NCBI GenBank assembly: GCA_013696185.1
Contig: JACCZA010000136.1
Coordinates: forward strand, 1-7,280
Origin: Actinomycetota bacterium
Lineage (GTDB): Bacteria > Actinomycetota > Thermoleophilia > Gaiellales > Gaiellaceae
DNA length: 7,280 nucleotides
Direction of reading: 5' to 3'
Below the pieces are notes generated by a model. That model saw nothing but the letters and a program-made list of their open reading frames with translations, was not told where the DNA came from and searched no databases. How positions within the stretch are numbered: position 1 is the first letter of the stretch; the number at the start of each line of letters is the position of its first letter. Made by a program: the position numbers and the translations under genes. This document shows, one piece after another, positions 1 to 5,730 of the stretch.

Positions 1-61
1 CGCCGATGCCGCCCGAGGCGCCCGTGACGAGCACGCCCTTGCCCGCGAGGCCCGTCTCCAC
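1..61 (-). CDS. Short-chain dehydrogenase/reductase (SDR), N-terminal fragment
   Basis: Only the first 20 codons are in the window; the gene continues beyond base 1. Reading the minus strand from a GTG at 61-59 gives METGLAGKGVLVTGASGGIG. This is the typical opening of an SDR enzyme: a short lead-in, a first beta strand (GVLVTG) and the glycine-rich cofactor loop TGxxxGIG that binds NAD(P)H in a Rossmann fold. Family knowledge says such proteins are about 250 residues long and oxidise or reduce alcohols, ketones or sugars; the substrate cannot be told from this piece. The start is chosen because it places the cofactor loop at residues 13-20, as is usual. No Shine-Dalgarno sequence is visible upstream. 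The gene is divergent from the D-aminopeptidase at 159. Confidence 0.75.
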   Translation of the reverse strand, partial: METGLAGKGVLVTGASGGIG

Positions 62-158
62 CGGCGGAGCTTACGGCCCGAGCGCTCGCCCACTGCCGTC
101 ACGGCTCGAAGCGGTGTGCCGGCGCACGTCCTGCCCGCGGCGCGGTACAAACCACGTC
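62..158. promoter_or_regulatory. Divergent intergenic region with possible leaderless promoters
   Basis: This 97-bp gap separates the SDR start (minus) from the D-aminopeptidase start (plus), so promoters for both should lie here. Neither start codon has a purine-rich ribosome binding site. On the plus strand a -10-like TACAAA lies at 146-151, 7 nt before the GTG at 159. On the minus strand a weaker -10-like TAAGCT lies at 73-68, 6 nt before the GTG at 61. Those distances would put transcription starts at or next to the start codons, that is, leaderless mRNAs, which are common in actinobacteria. No good -35 box was found at the usual spacing for either, so this is a tentative reading. Confidence 0.35.
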
Positions 159-968
159 GTGCGCGTGCACGTGATCAGCGACATGGAGGGCGTCGCCGGC
201 ATCGTCAAGGTCGAGCAGGTCGCCGGCGGCGAGGCGATGTTCGAGGAGGGCCGGCGCCTCTACACGGAGGAGATCAACGCGGCTGTGCGGGGCGCGCGCT
301 CGGCGGGGGCGACCGAGATCGTGGTGATGGACTGCCACGGCGCCGGCAAGGGCTGGAGCTTCAACTCGCTCGTCCCGGACCTGCTCGATCCTGGCTGCGA
401 GTACGTCGTCCAGCAGCAGTGGACGGAGTACACCGGGTTCCTGGAGGAGGGCTGCGATGCCGCGCTCCTCGTCGCGATGCACGCGCGCGCGGGCACCGCC
501 GACGGCGTGATGAACCACACGGTCTCCGGCCAGGTCTGGCAGAACCTCTGGTTCAACGGGACGCTCGTCGGCGAGACGGGGATCAACGCAGCCCTCTGCG
601 GCACGTGGGGCTGCCCGGTGCTGCTCGTGACCGGCGATCGGGCTGCGTGTCGCGAAGCGCGCGCGTTGCTCGGGGACGGGCTCACGACCGTCGAGGTGAA
701 GCAGGGCCTCGGCTCCCAGAGCGCCCGCCTGATCCCGCCCGTCCGCGCGCGCGAGCTGATCGAGGAGGGAGCGAGGCGGGCGCTCGCAGACCTCGGCGCC
801 GTGCCGCCGTACGACCCGGGCAAGCCCTGCGAGATCCGGGTCGAGTACAAGACGACCGCCGCCCCGGCCGAGCTCCGCTTCCGCTCGGGGGTGGAGATCC
901 CGGAGCCGCGCACAGTCGTCTCCCGCGCGGACGACTGGTGGTCGGCCTGGCGGCAGTTCTTCCTCTAG
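159..968 (+). CDS. dppA: M55 family zinc D-aminopeptidase (DppA-like)
   Basis: A 269-residue protein close in length to Bacillus DppA (about 274). The family is a cytoplasmic, self-compartmentalising dizinc peptidase that removes N-terminal D-amino acids from short peptides such as D-Ala-D-Ala, feeding peptidoglycan recycling or peptide use. The expected metal ligands are all visible: D8 and E10 in SDMEG, H60 in DCHG, H108 in MHARAG and E139 in GETGIN; H120 in GVMNH matches the catalytic histidine. Residues 8, 10 and 60 fall at the same numbers as in DppA, which supports the GTG at 159; the longer open frame back to base 6 would run through the oppositely oriented SDR gene. There is no signal peptide or membrane segment. 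No peptide transporter lies next to it, unlike the Bacillus dpp operon. It ends in a TAG that overlaps the stop of the convergent gene. The family call is firm; the true substrate is not known. Confidence 0.9.
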   Translation: MRVHVISDMEGVAGIVKVEQVAGGEAMFEEGRRLYTEEINAAVRGARSAGATEIVVMDCHGAGKGWSFNSLVPDLLDPGCEYVVQQQWTEYTGFLEEGCDAALLVAMHARAGTADGVMNHTVSGQVWQNLWFNGTLVGETGINAALCGTWGCPVLLVTGDRAACREARALLGDGLTTVEVKQGLGSQSARLIPPVRARELIEEGARRALADLGAVPPYDPGKPCEIRVEYKTTAAPAELRFRSGVEIPEPRTVVSRADDWWSAWRQFFL

Positions 969-1570
969 CCAGGGCGCCCCTCCGCGACGATGCCGAGGCC
1001 CTCGGCGATCACGAAGAAGGCGCGTCCGAACGGGCTCTCCCCGGTTCGGGCCCGCACCTCGTCCCAGTCGACCTGCTCCCGCAGCGCGCGGGCGACCTCC
1101 AGAAGGCGCGAGAAGTCGGGCTCGTGCTCGGTCAGCGCGCAGAGCTTCGCGACGATCACGTCCTCCGGGCGCGCGACGCGTAGCCGCAGCGCGAGCACCT
1201 CGAGCTCGTGCCCGCGCTCGATCACCTCGCGCGTGACGGGGCCGCTCGTCGGCTCGAAGATGAGGTCGATCAGGACGTCGCCGTCGTAGGCCTTCACGAG
1301 CCAGTCCTCCGGCGGTTGCTCGATGCGCATGCCGGCCTCCGCGAGCGCGGCCGCTGCGCGCTCGGCGTCCTCCCGCAGGATGTAGAAATCGATGTCGTGC
1401 GTGCTGGGCGGCGCTCCGTGCGCCCAGAGCGCGAGGCCGCCGCCGAGGAGGAACGGCACGCCGGCGTCCCGGAGCGCGGCCGCGGCGCGCTTCATGCTCT
1501 CGGTCAGCTGCTCGAAGCTCGTCCCCGGCTCCGGCACGACTCGAGGGTACCCGTGCGCCCGCGTGCGCAT
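965..1570 (-). CDS. Small nucleotidyltransferase-fold protein (MNT/AbiEii-like)
   Basis: A 201-residue protein with the pol-beta-type nucleotidyltransferase signature: GGG at 43-45 in a helix-turn (LLGGGLALWAHG), the acidic pair D59 and D61 in HDIDFYI, and a third acidic residue, D102, in VLIDLIF. A second block, PEDVIVAKLCAL then DFSRLLEVARAL, is the helical tail usual in these stand-alone proteins. Relatives include AbiEii-type and MNT-type toxins or antitoxins and many unassigned proteins that may transfer NMP to RNA, protein or small molecules. No HEPN or AbiEi partner is adjacent, so a toxin-antitoxin role is not supported here. The ATG at 1570 leaves only 18 nt to the divergent phosphoesterase start and lacks a ribosome binding site. 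A GTG at 1537 (VPEPGTSFEQ, 190 residues) keeps every conserved residue and leaves a 51-nt gap, and may be the real start. Confidence 0.75.
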   Translation of the reverse strand: MRTRAHGYPRVVPEPGTSFEQLTESMKRAAAALRDAGVPFLLGGGLALWAHGAPPSTHDIDFYILREDAERAAAALAEAGMRIEQPPEDWLVKAYDGDVLIDLIFEPTSGPVTREVIERGHELEVLALRLRVARPEDVIVAKLCALTEHEPDFSRLLEVARALREQVDWDEVRARTGESPFGRAFFVIAEGLGIVAEGRPG

Positions 1571-1588
1571 CACCGGGAAGATGCGGGC
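1538..1588. promoter_or_regulatory. Divergent start region between nucleotidyltransferase and phosphoesterase
   Basis: Promoters for both divergent genes must lie in or near this short stretch. If the minus-strand gene starts at 1570, the space is only 18 nt and the promoters would have to sit inside coding sequence; if it starts at 1537, all 51 nt are free. An inverted repeat TGCGC-N6-GCGCA occupies 1554-1569 and could be an operator, although 5-bp arms in such GC-rich DNA are weak evidence. No convincing -10 or -35 hexamers are visible. Confidence 0.25.
1575..1580 (+). promoter_or_regulatory. Ribosome binding site for the metallophosphoesterase
   Basis: GGGAAG ends 8 nt before the GTG at 1589. 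It is the only purine-rich run ahead of the conserved GDVHA motif and decides the start of this gene. Confidence 0.45.
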
Positions 1589-2353
1589 GTGAGCACGCGC
1601 ATCAGGATCGCCGCCGCCGGCGATGTCCACGCCTCGCAGAGGCGTCGGGCGGAGCTGGCCGAGGCCTTCGCGCGCGTCGCGGAGGAGGCCGACCTGATCC
1701 TCCTCGCGGGCGACCTGACGACACACGGGCACCCCGAGCAGGCGGCGGTCCTCGCGGAGGCCTGCCGGGACCTGCGGGTGCCCGTCGTTGCCGTGCTCGG
1801 CAACCACGACCTCCACGCGGGGCGCAGCCCGGAGCTCGTCGCTGCCCTGCGCGAGGGCGGGATCGTCGTCCTCGAGCGGGGGTTCCTCGTCCGGGATGTC
1901 CGGGGCGTCGAGGTCGGCGTCGTCGGGACGAAGGGCTTCGTCGGCGGCTTTCCCGGCTCGGCGCTGCCCGACTTCGGCGAGCCGTTGCTGCGCCGGGTGT
2001 ACGCCGAGACGAGCGAGGAGGTGAGCGCGCTCGAGCGCGGGCTGCAGGCGGTCGCACACTGCCCGCTGCGGATCGTGCTCCTGCATTACGCGCCGGTCGA
2101 GGAGACGCTCGAGGGCGAGCCGCTCGGCATCCACGCCTTCCTCGGCTCCGACCGGCTGGCCCGGCCGATCGCGGAGTACCGCCCGGATCTCGCCCTTCAC
2201 GGCCATGCCCATGCCGGGTCGTTCGAGGGCCGGATCGCGGACACTCCCGTGTACAACGTCGCCGTCCACGTGATCGGCCGCGACTTCCACGTCTTCGAGC
2301 TCGACGTCACGGCGCCGGGGCGGACGGACGTCGAGGTCGACACCTCCGAGTAA
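1589..2353 (+). CDS. Calcineurin-like metallophosphoesterase
   Basis: A 254-residue cytoplasmic protein with the full metal-binding set of the calcineurin-like phosphoesterase superfamily: D12 and H14 in GDVHA, D42 in AGDLTTHG, N72 and H73 in LGNHD, H166 in LLHYAP, and H206 and H208 in LHGHAH. These bind two metal ions and cleave phosphomono- or phosphodiesters. The second motif is GDLTTHG rather than the common GDxxDxG; the metal ligand itself (D42) is kept. The superfamily covers nucleotide, nucleic-acid and protein substrates, and the sequence does not say which applies. The GTG start is supported by GGGAAG at 8 nt and by the motif lying 11 residues in, as usual. The longer upstream frame is antisense to the nucleotidyltransferase and is rejected. 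The MOSC gene follows 11 nt after the stop, so the two are probably co-transcribed. Confidence 0.88.
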   Translation: MSTRIRIAAAGDVHASQRRRAELAEAFARVAEEADLILLAGDLTTHGHPEQAAVLAEACRDLRVPVVAVLGNHDLHAGRSPELVAALREGGIVVLERGFLVRDVRGVEVGVVGTKGFVGGFPGSALPDFGEPLLRRVYAETSEEVSALERGLQAVAHCPLRIVLLHYAPVEETLEGEPLGIHAFLGSDRLARPIAEYRPDLALHGHAHAGSFEGRIADTPVYNVAVHVIGRDFHVFELDVTAPGRTDVEVDTSE

Positions 2354-2364
2354 CGTGCACGTCC

Positions 2365-3138
2365 GTGGCGAGCGTCTCCTGGCTCTCGATCGCCCCCGTG
2401 AAGGGGCTCGCGCTGCAGCATCCGGAGGAGGTCGTGCTGCGCGAGCACGGTGTGACCGAGAACCGCCGCTTCTACCTCGTCGACGAGGACGGGCGCCGCT
2501 TCGGGTTGATCCGCCACGGGCCGCTCGTGCAGGTCGCGGCCGAGTACGACGCGGGCGCCGAGCGGCTCGAGCTTCGCTTCCCGGACGGGTCGGCGGCCGG
2601 CGGCCGGGTCGCGCTCGGCGAGGCGCTGACTACCGACTTCTACGGCCGGTCGGTGACGGGCCGGGTCGTCGAGGGCCCGTGGAACGAGGCGCTCTCGCAG
2701 CATCTGGGGCAGCGGCTCCGGCTCGTGCAGTCCGACCGGCCGGGCGACGCCGTGGATCGCGGCGGGGGCGGTGTCTCGCTCGTGTCCGATGCCTCGCTCG
2801 ACGAGCTCGGCCGCCAGGCGGGGACGGAGGGGCCGGTCGACGGGCGGCGTTTTCGGATGCTGCTCGGCGTCGCCGGCTGCAGGCCGCACGAGGAGGACGG
2901 CTGGCTCGGCGGCGAGGTGCGGATCGGCGAGGCGCGGGTCCGGCTCACCGGCACGGTCGGACGCTGCGCGATCACGACGCAGGATCCCGAGACCGGGCAG
3001 CGCGACCTCGACACGCTGCGCGTGCTCAAGGCCTACCGGGGCGTGAGCGAGCAGGGCGAGCTCGACTTCGGCGTCTACGGGCACGTCGTCGAGCCGGGCC
3101 GCGTGCGCGTCGGCGATCCGGTCGAGCCGCTCGTCTAG
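2365..3138 (+). CDS. MOSC-domain protein with N-terminal beta-barrel (YcbX/mARC-like)
   Basis: A 257-residue protein. Residues 3-90 fit the MOSC N-terminal beta-barrel (VSWLSIAPVKGLAL, then ENRRFYLVDEDGRRF), and about 130-257 the MOSC domain. C201 in the segment GRCAITTQDPETG corresponds to the cysteine that binds molybdenum cofactor in mARC-type MOSC proteins, and the C-terminal GHVVEPGRVRVGDPVEPL is the usual closing barrel. Such proteins carry sulfurated or cysteine-bound molybdenum cofactor and reduce N-hydroxylated compounds; the Escherichia coli relative YcbX detoxifies N-hydroxylated base analogues. Unlike YcbX there is no C-terminal ferredoxin domain, so a separate electron donor would be needed. 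The GTG start puts the first conserved strand at residue 3. There is no clear ribosome binding site, so translation may depend on coupling with the phosphoesterase 11 nt upstream. It is convergent with the serine hydrolase gene. Confidence 0.88.
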   Translation: MASVSWLSIAPVKGLALQHPEEVVLREHGVTENRRFYLVDEDGRRFGLIRHGPLVQVAAEYDAGAERLELRFPDGSAAGGRVALGEALTTDFYGRSVTGRVVEGPWNEALSQHLGQRLRLVQSDRPGDAVDRGGGGVSLVSDASLDELGRQAGTEGPVDGRRFRMLLGVAGCRPHEEDGWLGGEVRIGEARVRLTGTVGRCAITTQDPETGQRDLDTLRVLKAYRGVSEQGELDFGVYGHVVEPGRVRVGDPVEPLV

Positions 3139-3153
3139 CCCGGTCGTCTCGCG
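3136..3153 (+). repeat. 18-nt exact direct repeat, copy 1
   Basis: TAGCCCGGTCGTCTCGCG begins at the MOSC stop codon and runs into the 40-nt gap before the serine hydrolase stop. The identical 18 bases occur again at 3527-3544. The flanks on either side do not match. Confidence 0.6.
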
Positions 3154-3178
3154 TTGAGGCTGCGTCGGTGCGGCGCGC

Positions 3179-4162
3179 TTACCCCTGCGCCGGGGCGTCC
3201 TCACCCGCGAGCGGGGAAGCGCGGAGCTCGTGCACGGCGAGACCGGCGGCGGTGCCGATCGCGTCGTCGATCTCGCGCTGGCGCTCGTAGAGCGCGTGCG
3301 CGCGAGTGAAGATCGCCACCGCGTAACGGCCGCCGTCGGGAAACTCCACGACGCCGGCTTCGTTGCGATACGTCCCGCCGAACGTCCCCGTCTTGCCGCT
3401 GAAGCGGACGTTGCTGTCGGAGAAGCCGCGTGCGATGCGTTGACGTTGGAGTTGCTTCGCCATCAGTGCCCGAACCGCCGCACAGGCCTCCGGCGGAGCG
3501 GCCTCGTCTCGCCAGATCGCGCGCAGTAGCCCGGTCGTCTCGCGCGGCGTCGTTCGGTTCGCTCGGGCCGGGTCGCACGTCCGGGCGGCGCGCATCAGCT
3601 CGAGAGCGTGGGCAATCCCCGCTTCGTCGATCTCGTTCCATGGGTGGTTTGCGAACTCGGCCCAGCCGGCGAAGCCGCACTCGCGGGCGAGGCTGTCGAA
3701 CATCGACAGGATGTCGTCGACGACGACCGTCTGCGCCAGGCCGAGCGAGCGGGTCAGCTCGTTCACGCGCTCGACCGTGACGCGCTGCAACAGGACGTCG
3801 GTCGCGAGCGCGTCGCTGACCGTCAGCATCGACGCCGCCAAGTCGCGCAGCGAGACCTCGACTTCATCCCGGAAGAGGGACAGCCCTGCCGGAGCGCCGA
3901 GCGACTTCTGCGGATCGACACGCACGCGCTCGGTCGCGTCGAGCTCACCGGCCGCAACCTGTCTGAAGAACTCCAACGCGACACTGACCTTGAAGACCGA
4001 CGCCGAGACGACAATCGCGTCGGCGTCGAACGCAACCTCGCCGCCTGCGTCGACGTCCAGGACGTGGAGGAACGCGTCACATCCCGCAGCGCCGAACAGC
4101 TCGGCGAGCCGCTGCTCAAGGGTCGAGCGGCCGACACGGCGAGGGCGGGACGGGCTCCCCAT
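3179..4162 (-). CDS. Class A beta-lactamase-fold serine hydrolase
   Basis: A 327-residue protein of the beta-lactamase2/penicillin-recognising fold. Visible motifs are S55-V-F-K58 (SxxK, acylated serine and lysine), S116-D117-A118 in the place of SDN, a TTP segment at 204-206 like that after the class A omega loop, and K257-T258-G259 (KTG) on the active-site strand. The SxxK-to-SDN spacing is normal at about 60, but SDN to TTP is about 35 residues longer than in class A enzymes, so the omega-loop region is enlarged and I cannot identify the deacylating glutamate. No signal peptide is present: the N-terminus is basic and polar, then helical (LEQRLAELF). It is therefore likely cytoplasmic and acts as an amidase, esterase or peptidase rather than a classic secreted beta-lactamase. 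The start has an AGGG just upstream and lies 6 nt after the permease stop, which makes it the last gene of the exporter operon. Beta-lactam hydrolysis is possible but not shown. Confidence 0.85.
   Translation of the reverse strand: MGSPSRPRRVGRSTLEQRLAELFGAAGCDAFLHVLDVDAGGEVAFDADAIVVSASVFKVSVALEFFRQVAAGELDATERVRVDPQKSLGAPAGLSLFRDEVEVSLRDLAASMLTVSDALATDVLLQRVTVERVNELTRSLGLAQTVVVDDILSMFDSLARECGFAGWAEFANHPWNEIDEAGIAHALELMRAARTCDPARANRTTPRETTGLLRAIWRDEAAPPEACAAVRALMAKQLQRQRIARGFSDSNVRFSGKTGTFGGTYRNEAGVVEFPDGGRYAVAIFTRAHALYERQREIDDAIGTAAGLAVHELRASPLAGEDAPAQG
3527..3544 (+). repeat. 18-nt exact direct repeat, copy 2
   Basis: The second copy of TAGCCCGGTCGTCTCGCG lies inside the serine hydrolase gene, where the minus strand encodes RETTGL just after the TTP segment. 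It is 391 bp from copy 1. Confidence 0.6.
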
Positions 4163-4171
4163 CTCGCCCTA
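4163..4171 (-). promoter_or_regulatory. Ribosome binding site for the serine hydrolase, overlapping the permease stop
   Basis: Read on the minus strand, TAGGGCGAG precedes the ATG at 4162. The TAG is the stop of permease B2 and the AGGG within it is a Shine-Dalgarno-like core 4 nt from the start. This arrangement suggests reinitiation or coupling with the permease. Confidence 0.4.
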
Positions 4172-4957
4172 GTAGGTCTCGAGCGAGGCCCGGCGGCGGC
4201 TCTCCACCTCGAAGAAGCGGAAGAGCACGAAGGCGAGCGAGGCGTAGACCCCGCCGATCGCGAGCTCCCGCCAGAGGAGCCCGGACACGTCTGCGAGCGC
4301 CGCGCCGCCCGCGACCTCCCGCGCCGCCTCGATCCCGTGGGTGAGCGGCACGGAGCGCCCGATCGCCTCCAGCCAGCCGGGCAGGTCGTCGACCGGGATG
4401 TTCACACCGCAGACGAGCAGCATCAGGAAGTAGACGAGGTTCGAGACGAAGAAGACGTCGCGCGCCCGGAGGCCGATCGAGCCGAGCAGCATCCCGAGGG
4501 CGGTGCAGGACGCAACGGTGACGACGACGACGGTGACGAGCGCCGGCACGTCGGCGAGCGCCAGGCTGAAGTCGAGCAGGGTGAGTCCGACGAGGAAGCC
4601 GAAGGCCGAGACGACGAGCCCGTTCACGATCACCGGCAGAGCACGCCCGAGGAAGAGCGCGAGCCGGTTGGCGGGCGTGGCGAGGAGCGGCGAGAGGGTG
4701 CCGAACTGACGCTCGTTCGCGATCGTCATCGTCATGCCGTAGATGCCGGCCATGGCGCTCACCTGCACCCCGTTGCCGACCACGTAGAAGGCGTCGCCCT
4801 CGCCGCCGTTCTGACGCCCGAGGAACGTGAAGAAGAGGATCTGGAAGAGCGGGCTGCCGAGCATCGTCGTCACGTACATGACCGGGCTGATCCAGTTGAA
4901 CAGCGCCCGGTAGCTGAACAGGCCGCCGACGAAGAAGACGCGGACGGCAGCGCTCAC
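4169..4957 (-). CDS. ABC-2 type transporter permease, B-type subunit, copy 2 (B2)
   Basis: A 262-residue polytopic membrane protein, the size of a DrrB/NodJ-like ABC-2 permease. About six hydrophobic segments are visible, near residues 23-47, 58-78, 105-130, 136-160, 168-186 and 230-250. ABC-2 features include the cytoplasmic stretch NERQFGTLSPLLATP (81-95), which contacts the ATPase in this family, FLGRALPV at 102-109, and a conserved CGVNIPVDDLPGW then PLTHGIEAAREVAGGA near 183-219. It would form part of the channel of an ATP-driven exporter for a drug, lipid or polysaccharide; the cargo is unknown. It is a clear paralogue of B1 (5727-6512), sharing FFVGG, SYRALF, FLGRALPV, PLTHGIEAAREVAGGA and a basic tail SRRxxLE. 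The GTG start at 4957 overlaps the A2 stop as GTGA and has no ribosome binding site, so translation is probably coupled. The longer frame up to 6019 is antisense noise. Confidence 0.88.
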   Translation of the reverse strand: MSAAVRVFFVGGLFSYRALFNWISPVMYVTTMLGSPLFQILFFTFLGRQNGGEGDAFYVVGNGVQVSAMAGIYGMTMTIANERQFGTLSPLLATPANRLALFLGRALPVIVNGLVVSAFGFLVGLTLLDFSLALADVPALVTVVVVTVASCTALGMLLGSIGLRARDVFFVSNLVYFLMLLVCGVNIPVDDLPGWLEAIGRSVPLTHGIEAAREVAGGAALADVSGLLWRELAIGGVYASLAFVLFRFFEVESRRRASLETY

Positions 4958-5730
4958 GTCAGGGAGAGAGTCGCGCGCGTGCGCGCGAGCCGCTCGAAGT
5001 TCGCCATCGTGAAAGTGCCGATCGCGAGATAGACGGCAGCGAGCAGCAGGCACATGCCGATCGCGAAGAGCGGATCGCCCGTGCCGTGGGCCGCGTCCCG
5101 GATCGCCCGGACGCCCCACGTCGGCGCGAGTACCCACGAGAGCGGCTCGGCCCAGCCCGGCAGGAGCGAGACGGGCACGAGGAGGCCCGTCACGAGCCAG
5201 ACCGGGTACTCGAGCAGGTTCGAGAACGCGCTCGCGCTGCGGTAGAGGACGAAGGTCGAGGCCATCACGAGCCCGAGCAGTCCCAGGCCCAGGACCGTCA
5301 CCGGCAGCGCGAGCAGGAAGAGGAGGGGCTGCTCGAACTCGAGCGGCACGCCGAAGAGCACGCGCCCCCAGAAGAGCGTCGCGACGATGGCGTAGAGGCC
5401 GTTCGTCGCGGTCGCGAGCGTGAGCGGCAGCATCGTCAGGAGAAAGCGAGGCGGTGCCGCGACGAGGATCTCGAGCGTCCCCTGCCAGCGCTGCCACTGG
5501 ATGGCGCCGCCCGAGCCGAACAGCGTCGAGGACCACATGCCCATCAACCCCGCGCCGAGCGCGATGTCGAGCAGCGTCCCCTCGCGCGAGCCCGTCCGCC
5601 ACATGAAGAAGGCGATCGAGGCGAAGATCACCGGCTGGAGCACCGAGATCAGCAGGAAGAAGGTCGAGAGCAGCAGGCTCTTCAGGTGGAAGAGCCAGCC
5701 GACCCAGAAGAGGCGCGCGACGTGCATCAC
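4954..5730 (-). CDS. ABC-2 type transporter permease, A-type subunit, copy 2 (A2)
   Basis: A 258-residue ABC-2 permease. Hydrophobic segments lie near residues 22-44, 53-75, 97-126, 135-162, 173-192 and 221-243. Between the second and third is the amphipathic coupling stretch WQRWQGTLEILVAAPP (79-94), matching the E-x-GTLE-LL-TP pattern of ABC-2 permeases, and near 184-212 are VPVSLLPGW and LAPTWGVRAIRDA, which pack at the outer face. It is roughly half identical by eye to A1 (6509-7279), including the shared ending R-x-x-L-S/A-L-T. It presumably pairs with B2 as a heterodimer in the inner membrane. The start is GTG at 5730, overlapping the B1 TGA as GTGA, with an ATG directly following at 5727; either is possible and they differ by one residue. 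No separate promoter or ribosome binding site is seen. The cargo is not predictable from the sequence. Confidence 0.88.
   Translation of the reverse strand: MMHVARLFWVGWLFHLKSLLLSTFFLLISVLQPVIFASIAFFMWRTGSREGTLLDIALGAGLMGMWSSTLFGSGGAIQWQRWQGTLEILVAAPPRFLLTMLPLTLATATNGLYAIVATLFWGRVLFGVPLEFEQPLLFLLALPVTVLGLGLLGLVMASTFVLYRSASAFSNLLEYPVWLVTGLLVPVSLLPGWAEPLSWVLAPTWGVRAIRDAAHGTGDPLFAIGMCLLLAAVYLAIGTFTMANFERLARTRATLSLT

Noticed and set aside
6..158. ATG at 6 as start of the D-aminopeptidase
   Set aside because: The first part would overlap the oppositely oriented SDR gene, and it adds 51 unconserved residues before the SDMEG zinc motif, which sits at residue 8 in known DppA.
965..1570. Toxin-antitoxin or abortive-infection module built on the nucleotidyltransferase
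   Set aside because: No adjacent HEPN, AbiEi or other small partner gene is present; the neighbours are a D-aminopeptidase (convergent) and a phosphoesterase (divergent).
1571..2290. N-terminal extension of the nucleotidyltransferase frame to 2290
   Set aside because: The extra 240 codons lie antisense to the metallophosphoesterase, whose motifs are all intact; the extension has no domain of its own.
3183..3196. CCCC-N6-GGGG stem as terminator between the MOSC and hydrolase genes
   Set aside because: It has only a 4-bp stem, no T-tract on either side, and lies inside the hydrolase coding sequence.
2197..3204. Minus-strand 335-codon frame opposite the MOSC gene
   Set aside because: It has no recognisable domain and is antisense to a well-supported MOSC protein; it is a GC-skew shadow.
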